Of a stretch of DNA of 64,000 nt, positions 23,818-31,759 are shown piece after piece; positions within the stretch are counted from its first letter, which is position 1, and every line of letters starts with the position of its first letter. Source of the DNA: Humidesulfovibrio mexicanus. GTDB taxonomy: Bacteria; Desulfobacterota; Desulfovibrionia; Desulfovibrionales; Desulfovibrionaceae. The stretch covers positions 124,001-188,000 of the forward strand of contig NZ_FZOC01000007.1 of the NCBI RefSeq assembly GCF_900188225.1, in the 5' to 3' direction. The notes beneath the pieces were generated by a model that saw nothing but the letters and a program-made list of their open reading frames with translations, was not told the DNA's origin and did no database searches. The translations under genes were made by a program, and so were the position numbers.

Positions 23818-24072
23818 TCAACGCCTTGCCGGTGCGGCGCACCTTTCGCCGCAGCCCAGCATCTCGGCCCCGCACTCGCCCCGCGCGCGCGAGAGAAACG
23901 CGCGCAACTCGGCCTCGGCCCCGGGCGCGCACCGCAGGCACAGCACCTCGCGCCCGTCCGCATCGCTCCCCAGGCTGGTGAACAGGGCCAGACCCTCGCA
24001 GGCCTCCAGCAGAAAACGAAACAGGGCCACCTGCGCGCGCGGCAGCCGCACGTACATCCGCACAGAGCGCAC
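23818..24072 (-). CDS. DUF4911 domain protein
   Basis: The 84-residue product has the DUF4911 pattern: an N-terminal strand MYVRLPRAQVALFRFLLEAC, EGLALFTSL, then a Cys-containing strand and a helical end (AELRAFLSRARGEC). These small proteins are found in delta-proteobacteria and have no assigned function. The start is GTG 24072 (AAGGGG upstream), with ATG 24057 as an alternative that fits the family's usual beginning better. The gene lies three bases after the dikinase-like gene and is probably translated from the same mRNA. Confidence 0.75.
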   Translation of the reverse strand: MRSVRMYVRLPRAQVALFRFLLEACEGLALFTSLGSDADGREVLCLRCAPGAEAELRAFLSRARGECGAEMLGCGERCAAPARR

Positions 24073-24075
24073 GCC

Positions 24076-26223
24076 CTACCCCTTCCGCCGCCGCGACAGC
24101 ATCTCGTCCACCTCGCGCAGGATCTTCTCGCGGTGCAGGCGCACCTGGGCGGGAATGCGCATGATCATGTCCAGTTGGCGGGTATGGATGATGAGGTAGC
24201 CCAGAATCCGCAGACGATCCATGAATTCGTCCGTGCTCAGGCCTTCCACCCGCGCAATGAGGGCATCGTCCTTCGTCTCCATGCTGAAGCCGAAGCCGGA
24301 AAGCAGATCGGACACGAAGGCGATGCGCCTGGCCCGGCGCGTGAATTCCGCCGCGCCGCCGCGGAACTGGAAACTCACGAAGTTCTCCCGCGCGCGGTCG
24401 CCCACAAGGGCCTCTATGGTCACGAAATGGTAGCCGAAGCGCGAGGACAGCGACACATACGACTTGGACAGCAGGATATGGTTCTGCACCCCGAAGTCGA
24501 AATCTCCGGTGATGGTGATTTCTGGGTTGGTGGTGGACTCGTACATGATGGAGAGAAAGCCGCGCGCGTCCACCGGCGGCGGCCCGGCCCAGGGAAAGGC
24601 GCTTATGCCCTCCCACACGGCCTGGAACGGGGGCGAGTCAATGTGCTCCAGCCGGATGAACTTGCCCTCCGGTGGGGCGCTGAACGCGTCCTCCAGATTG
24701 ATGATCCACCATTGCATGGCCGAGCCGTTCGCCCACAGCTGCTTGGCTTGCCGCTCGGGAAAATTCTGCTGGGCGCGACCGAAATCGAACATGGCCTCCA
24801 CCCCGCGCTGGTGGGCGATGCGCCCCACGTCGCGCAGGGTGCGGCAGGCGGCGGCGCGGAAGCCGGGATCCTCCGGCGGCGGCAGAGTAAGCGGCGAGAG
24901 CAGCTCAAGAAGTTCCAGCAACCGCGCATGAACGGGCGTTCCTTCCATGTGCGAGCGGACGCGCGCCCCGGCGGGCGTCGGCGTCGGCTCGTCCTCGTCC
25001 GGCGGGGGCAGGGGGCCGCAGCGCAACACCTGCATGTGCCCGCCAGGCTCCTTGACCCATTCGAACAGGGCCGGCGCGCCCAACCCCCGTTCTAGCCGCC
25101 GGGCCAAGTCCAGCAGTTCGGCCGCGTCCGCGGGCCCCAACCCTGCGGACCGGGCTGCGGCCTCCGGCGCGGTGCTGCGGCACACCCCGCGCAAACGCTC
25201 GCCCTCGGCCCCGCGCAGGCCGTCCTCCCGGCACTCGGGCAGCCAGTCCTCCACGCCGCCGGGCACGGCCAGCACCCCCACGCACATGGCCACGTCAATG
25301 TCCGGAATGCCGCTGATGAGCCGCCTGCGCATGGCCTGCACGGAATACTTGCCCGCAAGGGCCCGGCGGTAGGCGGCCAGCACCTCGTGGCACGGCACGC
25401 CGAACTGGGCCGGGTACACCCCGGTGAAGCCCTGCCCCTCGCCCAGGCTGCACGGCAGCAGGCACACGCGGGTGCAGCCGCTCCCCTTTGAAAGCTCTGC
25501 GCAGGCGCGGGTCACGGCGTCCTCCAGCTCGGGCGGCAGGGGCGCGGCCATCACCAGCGCCTGCGCCTCGCGGCTCAAGGCCGCCAGGGTGGCGGCATCT
25601 GGTCCGTACAGCATCGGCGGGGCGTCGCTGTCCGTCGCGGAAGCCCCGGTCACATCGTACACGGCCTGGGTGCGGCGGGCTATCTCCTCGCGCAGGCCGG
25701 GCTGCCCGGCAAAAAGCTCGTAGGCGCAGGCCCCAATGACGAACCCTTCCGGAACAGGCAGGCCCAGCCGGTTTTTGACCTCGCCCAGCTCGGCCAGACG
25801 CGCGCCAACAAGGTCGGCCATGTCCGCCTCCACCTGGGACAGATCGGCCACAAGCTGCCCGCACACGGGCGGATTGCGGCGGCCCAGCACTTCCTCCACG
25901 CGAACGCCCACCTCCTGCAGCCGCGGCTTGAGCCGCGCGGCGCACTGGGGCGCAATGGCCTCCAAGTGCTTGATCATGCGAAAGCCGTTGACCACAAGCG
26001 CGGTCGACCCGGCGCGCAGGAAGGTCATGCCGAACACGCGGCCGTCCGTGGCGGCGCGCTCCATGTCGCCCAGGATGGAAAGCAGCCGCGTGCACGCGGT
26101 CAAGAGCAGGCGGAAATTGGTGTGCCGACGGCGAAAATCGGCCCCTATGCGCTCGGCAACATCCGCATCGGCCACGTGGAGCGGCCGGGGGCGGCGGAAC
26201 AGGGCGCGCAGAGTCTCGAACAT
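24076..26223 (-). CDS. PEP/pyruvate-binding (PPDK N-terminal-like) domain protein
   Basis: ATG 26223 follows AAGGAG and gives 715 residues. An N-terminal helical part (about 10-110) is followed by a PPDK_N/PpsA-like ATP-grasp region at about 230-350 with LLPCSLGEGQGFTGVYPAQF, AAYRRALAGKYSVQAMRRR and DIDVAMCVGVLAVP, which matches the dikinase pattern in order. The C-terminal 250 residues (ITITGDFDFGVQNHILLSKS, FVSFQFRGGAAEFTRRARRI) match no family I know. There is no phosphohistidine or PEP-binding C-terminal domain, so it is unlikely to be a full dikinase. A regulatory nucleotide-binding role is inferred. Confidence 0.8.
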   Translation of the reverse strand: MFETLRALFRRPRPLHVADADVAERIGADFRRRHTNFRLLLTACTRLLSILGDMERAATDGRVFGMTFLRAGSTALVVNGFRMIKHLEAIAPQCAARLKPRLQEVGVRVEEVLGRRNPPVCGQLVADLSQVEADMADLVGARLAELGEVKNRLGLPVPEGFVIGACAYELFAGQPGLREEIARRTQAVYDVTGASATDSDAPPMLYGPDAATLAALSREAQALVMAAPLPPELEDAVTRACAELSKGSGCTRVCLLPCSLGEGQGFTGVYPAQFGVPCHEVLAAYRRALAGKYSVQAMRRRLISGIPDIDVAMCVGVLAVPGGVEDWLPECREDGLRGAEGERLRGVCRSTAPEAAARSAGLGPADAAELLDLARRLERGLGAPALFEWVKEPGGHMQVLRCGPLPPPDEDEPTPTPAGARVRSHMEGTPVHARLLELLELLSPLTLPPPEDPGFRAAACRTLRDVGRIAHQRGVEAMFDFGRAQQNFPERQAKQLWANGSAMQWWIINLEDAFSAPPEGKFIRLEHIDSPPFQAVWEGISAFPWAGPPPVDARGFLSIMYESTTNPEITITGDFDFGVQNHILLSKSYVSLSSRFGYHFVTIEALVGDRARENFVSFQFRGGAAEFTRRARRIAFVSDLLSGFGFSMETKDDALIARVEGLSTDEFMDRLRILGYLIIHTRQLDMIMRIPAQVRLHREKILREVDEMLSRRRKG

Positions 26224-26264
26224 CCAGGGGCTCCTTCTCAAGTCACGTCATAGCGGCGGCGGCG

Positions 26265-26305
26265 TAAAAATGCAAACGTCCCCGGCGGCCGTGACCACCG
26301 GGGAC
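26265..26305 (-). terminator. Terminator after the TauE-partner gene
   Basis: GTCCCCGG and CCGGGGAC (26278-26285, 26298-26305) form an 8-bp stem, followed on the minus strand by GTTTGCATTTTT. It separates the permease pair from the dikinase-like gene, so that gene may have partial read-through or its own promoter. Confidence 0.65.
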
Positions 26306-26327
26306 GCGAGGGGACGGGGGCTGAGGC

Positions 26328-27131
26328 CTAGGCCTCGCTCTTGCTCTTGGACTTGCTCATGCCAAGGCCCATGCCGGCGAACAGGTCGAAGATGGCGAAG
26401 CCGTACCACATGGTGTATACGACATAGAACACAAGCAGACCGACAAGCGGCAGCACGTTGTCCAGCACCTTCTCTCCGGCGATGCCGAAGAAGTTGTAGC
26501 CGGGCTCCAGGCCGCGCTTGTTCACGTTGCCCACGATCTTGGCCTCCTCGATGAGCTTCTGCTTCTGCAGCTCCTTGATGGAGGCATCGAGCACGGCCCA
26601 CCAGGCCTTGGTGATGGCCTTGGCCGCAAGGATTTCCCCGGCCTTCTTCTTGTCCTCCGCGCTGGCTGCGGCGGCGTCCTTGTTCCGCTCTTCCGCAATC
26701 GCGGCGATTTCGCTCTCCGAAAGGCCGGAGCGCTGCAGCACCCCATCTTGGGTGTTCTTGAACATGTCGTCGGCGTCGGCCAGGGCGGCGGTAAGAATCT
26801 TGCCCAGGTCGCCGGAATAGGTGAGGGCGCCGTCCTTGAGTTCGGCGGTGGCCCCGGCCTGGGTCAGGTTCTTGACGGCGATGGGGGCCAGGGAGGCGTC
26901 CTTGATCTTGGCCGTGACGGTGACGTTCTTGCCCGCAAGGGTCAGCGCCTGCTTCTGCACATCCGGAATGAAGTAGCTGGACCCCTTGGACAGGCGGTTG
27001 AACATGTTGTCCGCCGCGTTCAGGCCGTTGTGGCCGTCCCAAATGGGCAGGAACAGCGAGCCAAACACGCAGGCGAAGGACACGAAGAGCAGCGCGCCCT
27101 TGTTGAATGTGGATTTGTTGGCGATGAGCAT
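26328..27131 (-). CDS. Membrane-anchored partner protein of the TauE-like permease
   Basis: The 267-residue product has an N-terminal membrane segment (GALLFVSFACVFGSLFLPIW), a soluble middle domain of about 180 residues (DVQKQALTLAGKNVTVTAKI, KDGALTYSGDLGKILTAAL), and a C-terminal membrane segment (LPLVGLLVFYVVYTMWYGFA) with a Ser/Lys tail. The middle domain would be periplasmic. It starts one base after the permease stop (27133) with AGGAGG inside, so the two are co-translated. I know this pairing from Desulfovibrio genomes but no defined function; it may bind the transported anion. Confidence 0.75.
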   Translation of the reverse strand: MLIANKSTFNKGALLFVSFACVFGSLFLPIWDGHNGLNAADNMFNRLSKGSSYFIPDVQKQALTLAGKNVTVTAKIKDASLAPIAVKNLTQAGATAELKDGALTYSGDLGKILTAALADADDMFKNTQDGVLQRSGLSESEIAAIAEERNKDAAAASAEDKKKAGEILAAKAITKAWWAVLDASIKELQKQKLIEEAKIVGNVNKRGLEPGYNFFGIAGEKVLDNVLPLVGLLVFYVVYTMWYGFAIFDLFAGMGLGMSKSKSKSEA

Positions 27132-27132
27132 C

Positions 27133-28389
27133 TTAGGCCTCCTGACGCAGCTTGCCGAGGTTTCCGAAGAACTTGCTGAAGATCCAGAAGCCGAAGAAGG
27201 CGACGACGATCCAGAAGATGATGTTGCCCACGAACTCGATCTGGTTGCACAGGCCCATGTCGATCTTGACCATCTCCAGCTCGACCATCTTCTTGGGCAG
27301 CACGGAGATGCGGTTGATGAAGCCCGCGATGATGCTGATGGCGTAGAAACCGCGGATGTGGATGCCCTTGACCACCTTGGTGGTGAGCGCGCCGACCTGG
27401 ATGCCCAAAAGCGAGCCGATGAGCATTCCCATGGCCAGGGTGTAGAACACGTAGCCGTAAATGGCGTACTGGCCCACGGCGGCCAGGCCCGCGGTGAAGA
27501 TGATCTGCAGGATGTCGGTGCCGACCGTGGTCATGCTGGACACGCCGAAGATATACACGAACATGGGGAAGGTGACGAAGCCGCCGCCCACGCCCATGAT
27601 GGCCGCCAGGATGCCGACCACCATGCCGCCGGCCGCGACGATCCAGCCGGAGATCTGCTTGCCGCCGGGCACGAAGTCCTCGTCAAAGGTAATCATGGGG
27701 GCCAAGCGGATCTTTTGGACCGTTGTGGCAAGACCGGTCGAGCCGGAAGCGCCGCCGTGGGCGTCATGCCCGCTTCCGGTCTCGCCCTTGCGGCTGGCGG
27801 AGAGATAGTCGAACAGGGCGTAAAAGCCGAGGAAACCCAGCAGCACCGCGTAGATGGTGCTGATGAACATTTCGGAGAGCAGGGGATCCTTGTTGTACAG
27901 GCCGGTGTTGATGGCCCCGCCGATGACCGTGCCCACGCCCGAGCCCACCAAAAAGGCGATGGCCAACTTGACGGACACGTTGCCAAGCTTCTTGTGTACG
28001 GCGGTGCCCATGATGGCCTTGGCGAAAATGTGGAACAGGTCGGTGCCGACGGCGAGGATGCCCTTGACGCCCGCGGCCATGAGCGCCGGGGTGATGATGA
28101 AGCCGCCGCCCGCGCCGATGCAGCCGGTGATCAAACCCGCCGCCAGGCCCACGAAAATGGACACCACAAAGATGGTGTTGGTGTAGAAGGCCGGAGCATA
28201 GGCCGTCTTGCTGCCGATCATGTCCGCCGCGAAGGCGAAGTTGATGAGCAGGATGGGCAGGACCATCAGCCCCAGGATGGCCAGCTTTTTCCTGCTTCTC
28301 AAGATGGACAGGGACATCTCCATGTCCCATTTGGCGTGCGCGATGCTCGCCTGCTTGAGGAATTCGAAGACCTGTCTTCCAAAGCCCAT
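27133..28389 (-). CDS. Sulfite exporter TauE/SafE family permease
   Basis: ATG 28389 follows GGAGGG, giving 418 residues; the in-frame TTG at 28404 contains that site and is not the start. About eight membrane segments occur in two halves, each with the family loop: GLITGCIGAGGGFIITPALM at about 90-109 and GILAAIMGVGGGFVTFPMFV at about 260-279, followed by GTDLF/GTDIL. A His/Gly-rich cytoplasmic loop (SGHDAHGGASG) separates the halves. The family exports sulfite, sulfoacetate or related organosulfur anions. The substrate is not shown by the sequence. Confidence 0.9.
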   Translation of the reverse strand: MGFGRQVFEFLKQASIAHAKWDMEMSLSILRSRKKLAILGLMVLPILLINFAFAADMIGSKTAYAPAFYTNTIFVVSIFVGLAAGLITGCIGAGGGFIITPALMAAGVKGILAVGTDLFHIFAKAIMGTAVHKKLGNVSVKLAIAFLVGSGVGTVIGGAINTGLYNKDPLLSEMFISTIYAVLLGFLGFYALFDYLSASRKGETGSGHDAHGGASGSTGLATTVQKIRLAPMITFDEDFVPGGKQISGWIVAAGGMVVGILAAIMGVGGGFVTFPMFVYIFGVSSMTTVGTDILQIIFTAGLAAVGQYAIYGYVFYTLAMGMLIGSLLGIQVGALTTKVVKGIHIRGFYAISIIAGFINRISVLPKKMVELEMVKIDMGLCNQIEFVGNIIFWIVVAFFGFWIFSKFFGNLGKLRQEA

Positions 28390-28493
28390 CAAAGCACCCT
28401 CCAAGTATAAATGTTTGCCTCAACCGGAACCGGCCCGCACGAACGGTCCCGGTTCAATGCCTCGCCAGTTTATGGGCAGGCCAGCGCGACGCG

Positions 28494-28874
28494 CTACGCC
28501 CTGCCCTTGAGCGCCTTGTGCTCGCAGGCGTCCTGCAGCTTGAATACCAGCTCCTCGATGTCCACGGGCTTCATGAGATAGTCGAAGGCGCCGAGCTCCA
28601 GCCCCTTCATGGCCGTCTCCACATGGGCGTGCCCCGAAAGCATGAGCACCGCCACGCCGGGATAGCTGGCCGCGATGTGCTTCAGGGCCTCGATGCCGTC
28701 CATGCCGGGCATTTTGACATCCAGCACCACTGCGTCGGCTCCTGGATTGCGCCCCAGCCAAGCCAGGGCCTCGGCCGCGCCGGGCGCGGTTTCGGCCTCT
28801 ATGCCGCGCCGGGCGAGACGCTTGGCCAGGGTGTCCCGAAAATCCTGTTCGTCGTCGACCAAAAGCACCTTCAT
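28494..28874 (-). CDS. Single-domain response regulator (CheY-like)
   Basis: ATG 28874 overlaps the stop of the upstream receiver gene and follows AGGAG; 126 residues. All key receiver residues are present: acidic pair Asp8-Asp9 (LLVDDEQDF), phospho-acceptor Asp52 (VVLDVKMPGMDG), Ser in LMLSGHA and Lys in YLMKPVD. There is no output domain, so it signals by protein contact or passes phosphate on. No histidine kinase is adjacent. It is encoded with a second receiver-like protein behind a sigma-54 promoter and upstream of the TauE-like permease. Confidence 0.93.
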   Translation of the reverse strand: MKVLLVDDEQDFRDTLAKRLARRGIEAETAPGAAEALAWLGRNPGADAVVLDVKMPGMDGIEALKHIAASYPGVAVLMLSGHAHVETAMKGLELGAFDYLMKPVDIEELVFKLQDACEHKALKGRA

Positions 28875-29278
28875 GGCTTCTCCTGCTGCTGCGCGCGGTC
28901 CGGCCCCCGCCCTGCGAACTGCGCCGCCAAGGCGCGAATGGCCGCCTTGAGCGCGCCGATGTCGGGCTGTTTCTCCACCACAAACGCGCCCTCGAAACCT
29001 GGCTGCTGCCCCTCGCCCTCGAACACATGGAGCAGCACCAGCACCTCCGGACACCGCTTCAGGCTGGCGGCGACCTCCGCCAGGCGAGGCCCGGCGGCCT
29101 CGGGGTCCAGCACCAGCACCTGGGGCGGATGACCGCCGCGCAGCCCCTCAAGCAACTGCCCCGCTCCGGCCAGGGCGCCGACCCGGTGGCCCTCGCCGCA
29201 CAGCTCCCGGCATAAGAACTCGCGCACATGCGGGTTTCTATCGGTGATGGCGATGTCGAGCCGGATGGACGCGGGCAT
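28871..29278 (-). CDS. Atypical receiver-domain protein
   Basis: ATG 29278 follows AAAGGAG; 135 residues. The fold pattern is receiver-like (LDIAITDRNPHVREFLCREL, PQVLVLDPEAAG with Asp58, AFVVEKQPDIGAL with the conserved Lys), but the N-terminal acidic pair is reduced to one Asp (TDRN), and the MPxMDG loop after Asp58 is missing. Phosphorylation may therefore be weak or absent. A C-terminal Gln/Arg-rich tail (GRGPDRAQQQEKP) follows. ATGA overlap with the CheY-like gene suggests a working pair. Confidence 0.8.
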   Translation of the reverse strand: MPASIRLDIAITDRNPHVREFLCRELCGEGHRVGALAGAGQLLEGLRGGHPPQVLVLDPEAAGPRLAEVAASLKRCPEVLVLLHVFEGEGQQPGFEGAFVVEKQPDIGALKAAIRALAAQFAGRGPDRAQQQEKP

Positions 29279-29303
29279 TGTCGCTCCTTTTGCTTGGCGA
29301 TAG

Positions 29304-29318
29304 GCAATTGCCGTGCCA
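29304..29318 (-). promoter_or_regulatory. Sigma-54 (RpoN) promoter of the receiver pair
   Basis: The minus strand reads TGGCACG-GCAA-TTGC, an exact match to the -24/-12 consensus. The expected transcription start is about 14 bases upstream of ATG 29278, which leaves the AAAGGAG ribosome site within the leader. A bacterial enhancer-binding protein should act here, and none is encoded nearby. Confidence 0.85.
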
Positions 29319-29444
29319 GGCTGAGGAAAAAACAAAGCCATTTAACGACAGCAGGTTATCCATGCCGACGTTGCATCATGGCGTCATCCGGCGCGACTCC
29401 GGTGTCAGCTTTTTTTACAGTCTGTCAAGGCAGGGGAAAAGACT

Positions 29445-29481
29445 CCCCCCGCCCGGAAGCGGATGCACTCTGGGCGGGGGG
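29445..29481 (-). terminator. G/C-run hairpin terminator
   Basis: CCCCCCGCCC (29445-29454) pairs perfectly with GGGCGGGGGG (29472-29481). On the minus strand the stem is followed by AGTCTTTT. It lies just past the stop of the gene ending at 29489 and includes a run of ten G (29476-29485). Confidence 0.65.
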
Positions 29482-29488
29482 GGGGACA

Positions 29489-29716
29489 TTACTGGGGAAG
29501 ATCCTGGCGAAGTGGTTCGGGCAGGTGCTGGTTGCGTTGTGACAAAATCCAGCGCTTCAAATCCTCAGGCAGGGCGCGCCAGGAGCCCGACCCCGCGCGC
29601 CGCCAGGCGGGCAGCCCCAGATCGCGCACCAGCCGCACGATCTGCTTGGGATTTTCGCCAACGGCCTCGCATATGGCCCGAGCGCCCTTGACGCAGATAT
29701 CCATGTGCAGTTCCAT
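29489..29716 (-). CDS. Small AlpA/MerR-like HTH protein
   Basis: ATG 29716 follows AGGAGG, giving 75 residues. The pattern ICEAVGENPKQIVRLVRDLG, then LPAWRRAGSGSWRALPEDLKRWI, is a typical small MerR/AlpA-type helix-turn-helix with its wing. Such proteins are phage excisionases or prophage activators. It lies 30 bases downstream of the gene at 29746-30090 and opposite an S24 repressor, which fits a remnant of a phage switch. Confidence 0.8.
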   Translation of the reverse strand: MELHMDICVKGARAICEAVGENPKQIVRLVRDLGLPAWRRAGSGSWRALPEDLKRWILSQRNQHLPEPLRQDLPQ

Positions 29717-29745
29717 ACCGTCCTCCTGATGAAGGGTTGCGAGCG

Positions 29746-30090
29746 TCACGGCGCAGCGCATAGGCCGCGCAGCGACACGGCTTGCCAATCGACAATAGAG
29801 ATGCGCAGTCCCCAGGGCGTACAGAGCACCTCCAGAACGCCAATTTCTTTGCCAACTGTCAGAGCTTGCCGCAGGTCCAGCCGCGACAGGCCCGTCTCTG
29901 CGCAAATCACCTCCAAAGGCGCGGCCGCCTGGCCGGGACCAAGGCGGACAGGAACGCCACAACAGTCAGATATTATGTGTTTTCTCGCGGCACGCAGCAG
30001 GCACCAGCCCCACAGGCGCCACAGCTCTCGGCACTGCCACAACGGGCTTTGCAGCACGGATTTGCAGGAACGCTGGCGCGCTGTTTTCAT
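29746..30090 (-). CDS. Putative DNA-binding/replication-type protein of a phage-like switch
   Basis: The 114-residue product has an N-terminal basic, Trp/Cys-rich part (MKTARQRSCKSVLQSPLWQC) and a C-terminal winged-helix-like region (LEVICAETGLSRLDLRQALT, VGKEIGVLEVL). No strong ribosome site precedes ATG 30090, only TTTTGGC, so translation may be low or the start may lie further in. It is divergent from the S24 repressor across a 140-base AT-rich interval containing repeated TTTTGTCAA. Assignment to a replication or regulator family is tentative. Confidence 0.55.
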   Translation of the reverse strand: MKTARQRSCKSVLQSPLWQCRELWRLWGWCLLRAARKHIISDCCGVPVRLGPGQAAAPLEVICAETGLSRLDLRQALTVGKEIGVLEVLCTPWGLRISIVDWQAVSLRGLCAAP

Positions 30091-30160
30091 GCCAAAATTT
30101 TGTCAAATATATAATCTTTTGTCAAGTGCAGACCACAAAAAGAAGTGGACCCGGACAAAA
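30091..30160. promoter_or_regulatory. Divergent promoter/operator region with repeated TTTTGTCAA
   Basis: TTTTGTCAA occurs at 30098-30106 and 30117-30125, with starts 19 bases apart (nearly two helical turns). A related inverted half-site, GGACAAAA, lies at 30153-30160. On the minus strand TTGTGG, 17-19 bases, then an AT-rich TATATT-like box fits a promoter for the 30090 gene, with the repeats around it. They are likely operators of the S24 repressor. Confidence 0.55.
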
Positions 30161-30230
30161 ATCCTGCTAACATTGTGCCAGAGAGCAAACGCCGCGCTCC
30201 CCCGCAGTGCGCAAACTCCAGGAGCCGAAC

Positions 30231-30974
30231 GTGGACTTCACCAACAACCTGCGCCAAATCCTCTGGGACCGGATCGGAGAGGGCAAGACCTTCCCCAACC
30301 GCAAGCGCATGGCCGACGCCCTGGGCATCGACCCCTCGCAGCTCAACCGCTTCATCGAAGGCGAGCGCGGGCTGTCCGTGGACACCCTGGGACGCGTTCT
30401 GGACGGACTGGGCGCGCGGCTGGTGCTCCCTGGCGAGGCCCCGCCCGAGGTTGCCCGCGAGGTGTGCTTCGTCTCCGCCCGGCCCACCGGAACAGTGGGG
30501 GACCCCGCCCCCCCCGCCTCCGAGGACTATTTCGCCGTGCCGCTCGCCACAGAGCCCGTTGCCGCCGGACCGGGCCGCATTCCCCAGGACGACATCCGGG
30601 GCTGGGTTCTGGTGTGGCGCCACCACGAATCCGTCCGCTTCCGCTCCGACCTGGTGGCCGTGAGCATCGGCAAGGGCGAGGTGTCCATGGTGCCCACCCT
30701 GCACCCCGGCGACATCGTTCTGGTGGACCGGGGAGAAAAGGCCCCGGACCCGCCGGGCAAGATCATGCTCGTGTGCGAGCCCGACGGAGGCTGCGCGGTG
30801 AAGCGCGTCTCCACCCGCCCGGTGGACGGAGACCTGGAGCTTGTGTTCTACTCCGACAACTCGCGCGACTACCCCCCGCGCGTATTCCGGCTCAACCGCG
30901 ACTACGGCGGGGAGCTCTCCGCCGCCATCGGGGGGCGCGTGGTCTGGGCCTGGAGCGACATGACCCGCAAATAG
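30231..30974 (+). CDS. XRE-S24 (CI/LexA-like) phage-type repressor
   Basis: GTG 30231 is chosen because AGGAG lies seven bases before it; an in-frame GTG at 30207 has none. The 247-residue product has an N-terminal HTH (RKRMADALGIDPSQLNRFIE, DTLGRVLDGLGARL) and a C-terminal S24 peptidase-like domain with Ser152 (GEVSMVPTLHPGD) and Lys191 (CAVKRVS), the self-cleavage dyad. It should repress the divergent genes and be inactivated by RecA-linked damage signalling. No other phage genes surround it, so it belongs to a remnant or a co-opted regulator. Confidence 0.88.
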   Translation: MDFTNNLRQILWDRIGEGKTFPNRKRMADALGIDPSQLNRFIEGERGLSVDTLGRVLDGLGARLVLPGEAPPEVAREVCFVSARPTGTVGDPAPPASEDYFAVPLATEPVAAGPGRIPQDDIRGWVLVWRHHESVRFRSDLVAVSIGKGEVSMVPTLHPGDIVLVDRGEKAPDPPGKIMLVCEPDGGCAVKRVSTRPVDGDLELVFYSDNSRDYPPRVFRLNRDYGGELSAAIGGRVVWAWSDMTRK

Positions 30975-31063
30975 CCCGGACCTGGGCCGACGAAAGCGCT
31001 GGATTTTCTCAATCCATAGAGGTATAATCAAGAGATGTGGTCTATATCATCTCGAGGTGCGGC

Positions 31064-31552
31064 ATGAAGTGGTTCTCCAAAATTTTTTCCGAGTCGGCCG
31101 ACACGGACAACACCTCCGGCGAGCTGAACGCCTTCCTCGGCGTGGGCACCCGGTTCACCGGGAACCTGAGCTTTGAGGGCTCGGTGCGCATTGACGGGCA
31201 TTTCCAGGGGACCATAACGGCCACCGGCACGCTCATCCTCGGCCGCGACGCCCTGGTGAAGGGCGAGGTGGACGTGGCCAGCCTGAACGCCAACGGCACG
31301 TTCATCGGCACCGTGCGCGCCAGCCATCATGTGCATCTGCACGAGCACGCGGTGTTCGACGGCCATGTCCTGACTCCGGCGCTGGGCATGGACCAGGGCG
31401 CGGTGCTGAACGGCAGCATCGAGATGCCCAACCCGCGCCCGCGCACGGGGGAAGACTCCGGCGAGCCGGAAATGCCCGTGCTGCCCACCCAGTCCGGCCG
31501 CGCCCAGGCCCTTGGGGCCGAGGTTGCGCCGGAGACCGAGGACGTGAACTAG
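31064..31552 (+). CDS. Bactofilin family cytoskeletal protein
   Basis: ATG 31064 after GAGG gives 162 residues. The DUF583 beta-helix core is seen from about 20 to 115: GELNAFLGVGTRFTGNLSFE, GSVRIDGHFQGTI, TLILGRDALVKGEV, NANGTFIGTV. The flanking tails are short and disordered (Pro/Glu-rich at the C-terminus), the usual plan. Bactofilins polymerise on the membrane and organise cell shape or polar structures. A TATAAT box at 31023-31028 provides a likely -10. A terminator follows. Confidence 0.94.
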   Translation: MKWFSKIFSESADTDNTSGELNAFLGVGTRFTGNLSFEGSVRIDGHFQGTITATGTLILGRDALVKGEVDVASLNANGTFIGTVRASHHVHLHEHAVFDGHVLTPALGMDQGAVLNGSIEMPNPRPRTGEDSGEPEMPVLPTQSGRAQALGAEVAPETEDVN

Positions 31553-31577
31553 CCCGGAACGGGCAACGCCTTCCCGC

Positions 31578-31622
31578 CGGGGCCGAGTGCGCAGACAGCA
31601 GCGCCCGGCCCCGCACGCTTTT
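31578..31622 (+). terminator. Terminator after bactofilin
   Basis: CGGGGCCG (31578-31585) pairs with CGGCCCCG (31606-31613), followed by CACGCTTTT. Confidence 0.6.
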
Positions 31623-31759
31623 CGGCCCCAGCGCCGCCCACCGACCCTCTCCGACCGCCCGCCGATGCCGCGCCCCGCCGCCCTTTACGGCCCCCATGCC
31701 CGGTGCTATGCGGCGGAAAGCATTGCCGAAGCCACAAACCAGACAAGGGGGGCCAGCCC

